NCBI GenBank assembly: GCA_017481065.1
Contig: JAFUPT010000091.1
Location: 1-33,058, forward strand
Direction: 5' to 3'
Length of the DNA stretch: 33,058 nucleotides
From: Clostridia bacterium
Lineage (GTDB): Bacteria; Bacillota_A; Clostridia; Christensenellales; Aristaeellaceae
Shown: piece by piece, positions 32,956 to 33,058 of the stretch
Layout: each line of letters opens with the position of its first letter
Position numbering within the stretch: the stretch's first letter is position 1
Translations under genes and position numbers: made by a program
The notes under the pieces: model-generated
Database searches by the model: none
What the model was told of the DNA's origin: nothing
Seen by the model: only the letters and a program-made list of their open reading frames with translations

Positions 32956-33058
32956 TCAGTACACACCATTCTTTTCGATAATGGCTTTGTACCATATACC
33001 GCTCTTTTTGATGGTGCGCTCCTTGGTGGTTCGATCCACATAAACCAGACCAAAGCAA
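32956..33058 (-). CDS. GH1 beta-glucosidase or 6-phospho-beta-glucosidase, C-terminal end only
   Basis: Only the last 34 residues lie in the window. They read FGLVYVDRTTKERTIKKSGI and continue WYKAIIEKNGVY before a TGA at 32956. This is the highly characteristic GH1 C terminus (R/K-FGLVYVD, KRT-K-S, WYK). The enzyme would hydrolyse beta-glucosides, beta-galactosides or their 6-phosphates; which one cannot be told from the tail. The gene enters from the right edge and is 169 bases upstream of the GH112 gene on the same strand, so the two may form a sugar-use operon. The space 32787-32955 shows no promoter or terminator I can support. Confidence 0.85.
   Translation of the reverse strand, partial: CFGLVYVDRTTKERTIKKSGIWYKAIIEKNGVY

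Noticed and set aside
32783..33058. 91-codon minus-strand frame at the right edge
   Set aside because: The true frame is the one encoding the GH1 C terminus; this frame is out of phase with it and has no family features.

Overview
The window looks like a chromosomal segment of a low-to-moderate GC Firmicute of class Clostridia, probably a gut or rumen member of the Christensenellales-type lineages. The lineage is inference. It rests on strong AGGAGG ribosome sites, YesM/YesN regulators, a recJ-relA-dtd-MBL-hemZ gene order known from Clostridia, and small signal peptides ending in ALA. No rRNA or taxon-diagnostic marker is present.

Region 1 (1-950) is the right end of an integrated element. 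It holds a partial protein with two helix-turn-helix segments, a set of helically phased short repeats, and a 3' fragment of a tRNA-Ser(CGA) gene. The fragment starts exactly at the anticodon loop and is followed by the tRNA's own terminator. This is the duplicated attachment site; the intact tRNA and the integrase should lie to the left of the window.

Region 2 (1116-11050, all minus strand) is a carbohydrate locus. The order of transcription is a cytosolic GH51 alpha-L-arabinofuranosidase, an RbsA-type double ATPase, a permease, an exported sugar-binding protein, a second and different permease, and a YesN/YesM two-component system. The genes appear to form one arabinoside sensing, import and cleavage unit.

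Region 3 (11152-19703) is an export locus. An OmpR-type regulator and its kinase (minus strand) face a six-gene plus-strand operon. The operon encodes a membrane-anchored HlyD/MacA-like adaptor, a MacB-like ATPase, a MacB/FtsX-like permease, and then three proteins with signal peptides. The three are two paralogous soluble adaptor-like proteins flanking a Glu/Pro/Thr-repeat protein. This cassette is the best candidate here for an undescribed system.

Region 4 (19835-30469, all minus strand) is a housekeeping cluster. In order of transcription it contains a consensus promoter, a 36-residue upstream ORF, a hairpin, recJ, the bifunctional (p)ppGpp synthase/hydrolase gene, dtd, an MBL-fold hydrolase, hemZ, a lipoprotein cyclophilin, a cytosolic cyclophilin, a phosphoribosyltransferase, and an unknown membrane protein. 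The intergenic spaces carry a family of short perfect hairpins, clustered at 25373-25631 with relatives near 19791 and 30494.

Region 5 (30627-33058, minus strand) is a second sugar locus. It holds a complete GH112 beta-galactoside phosphorylase and, at the window edge, the last 34 residues of a GH1 beta-glucosidase-type enzyme.
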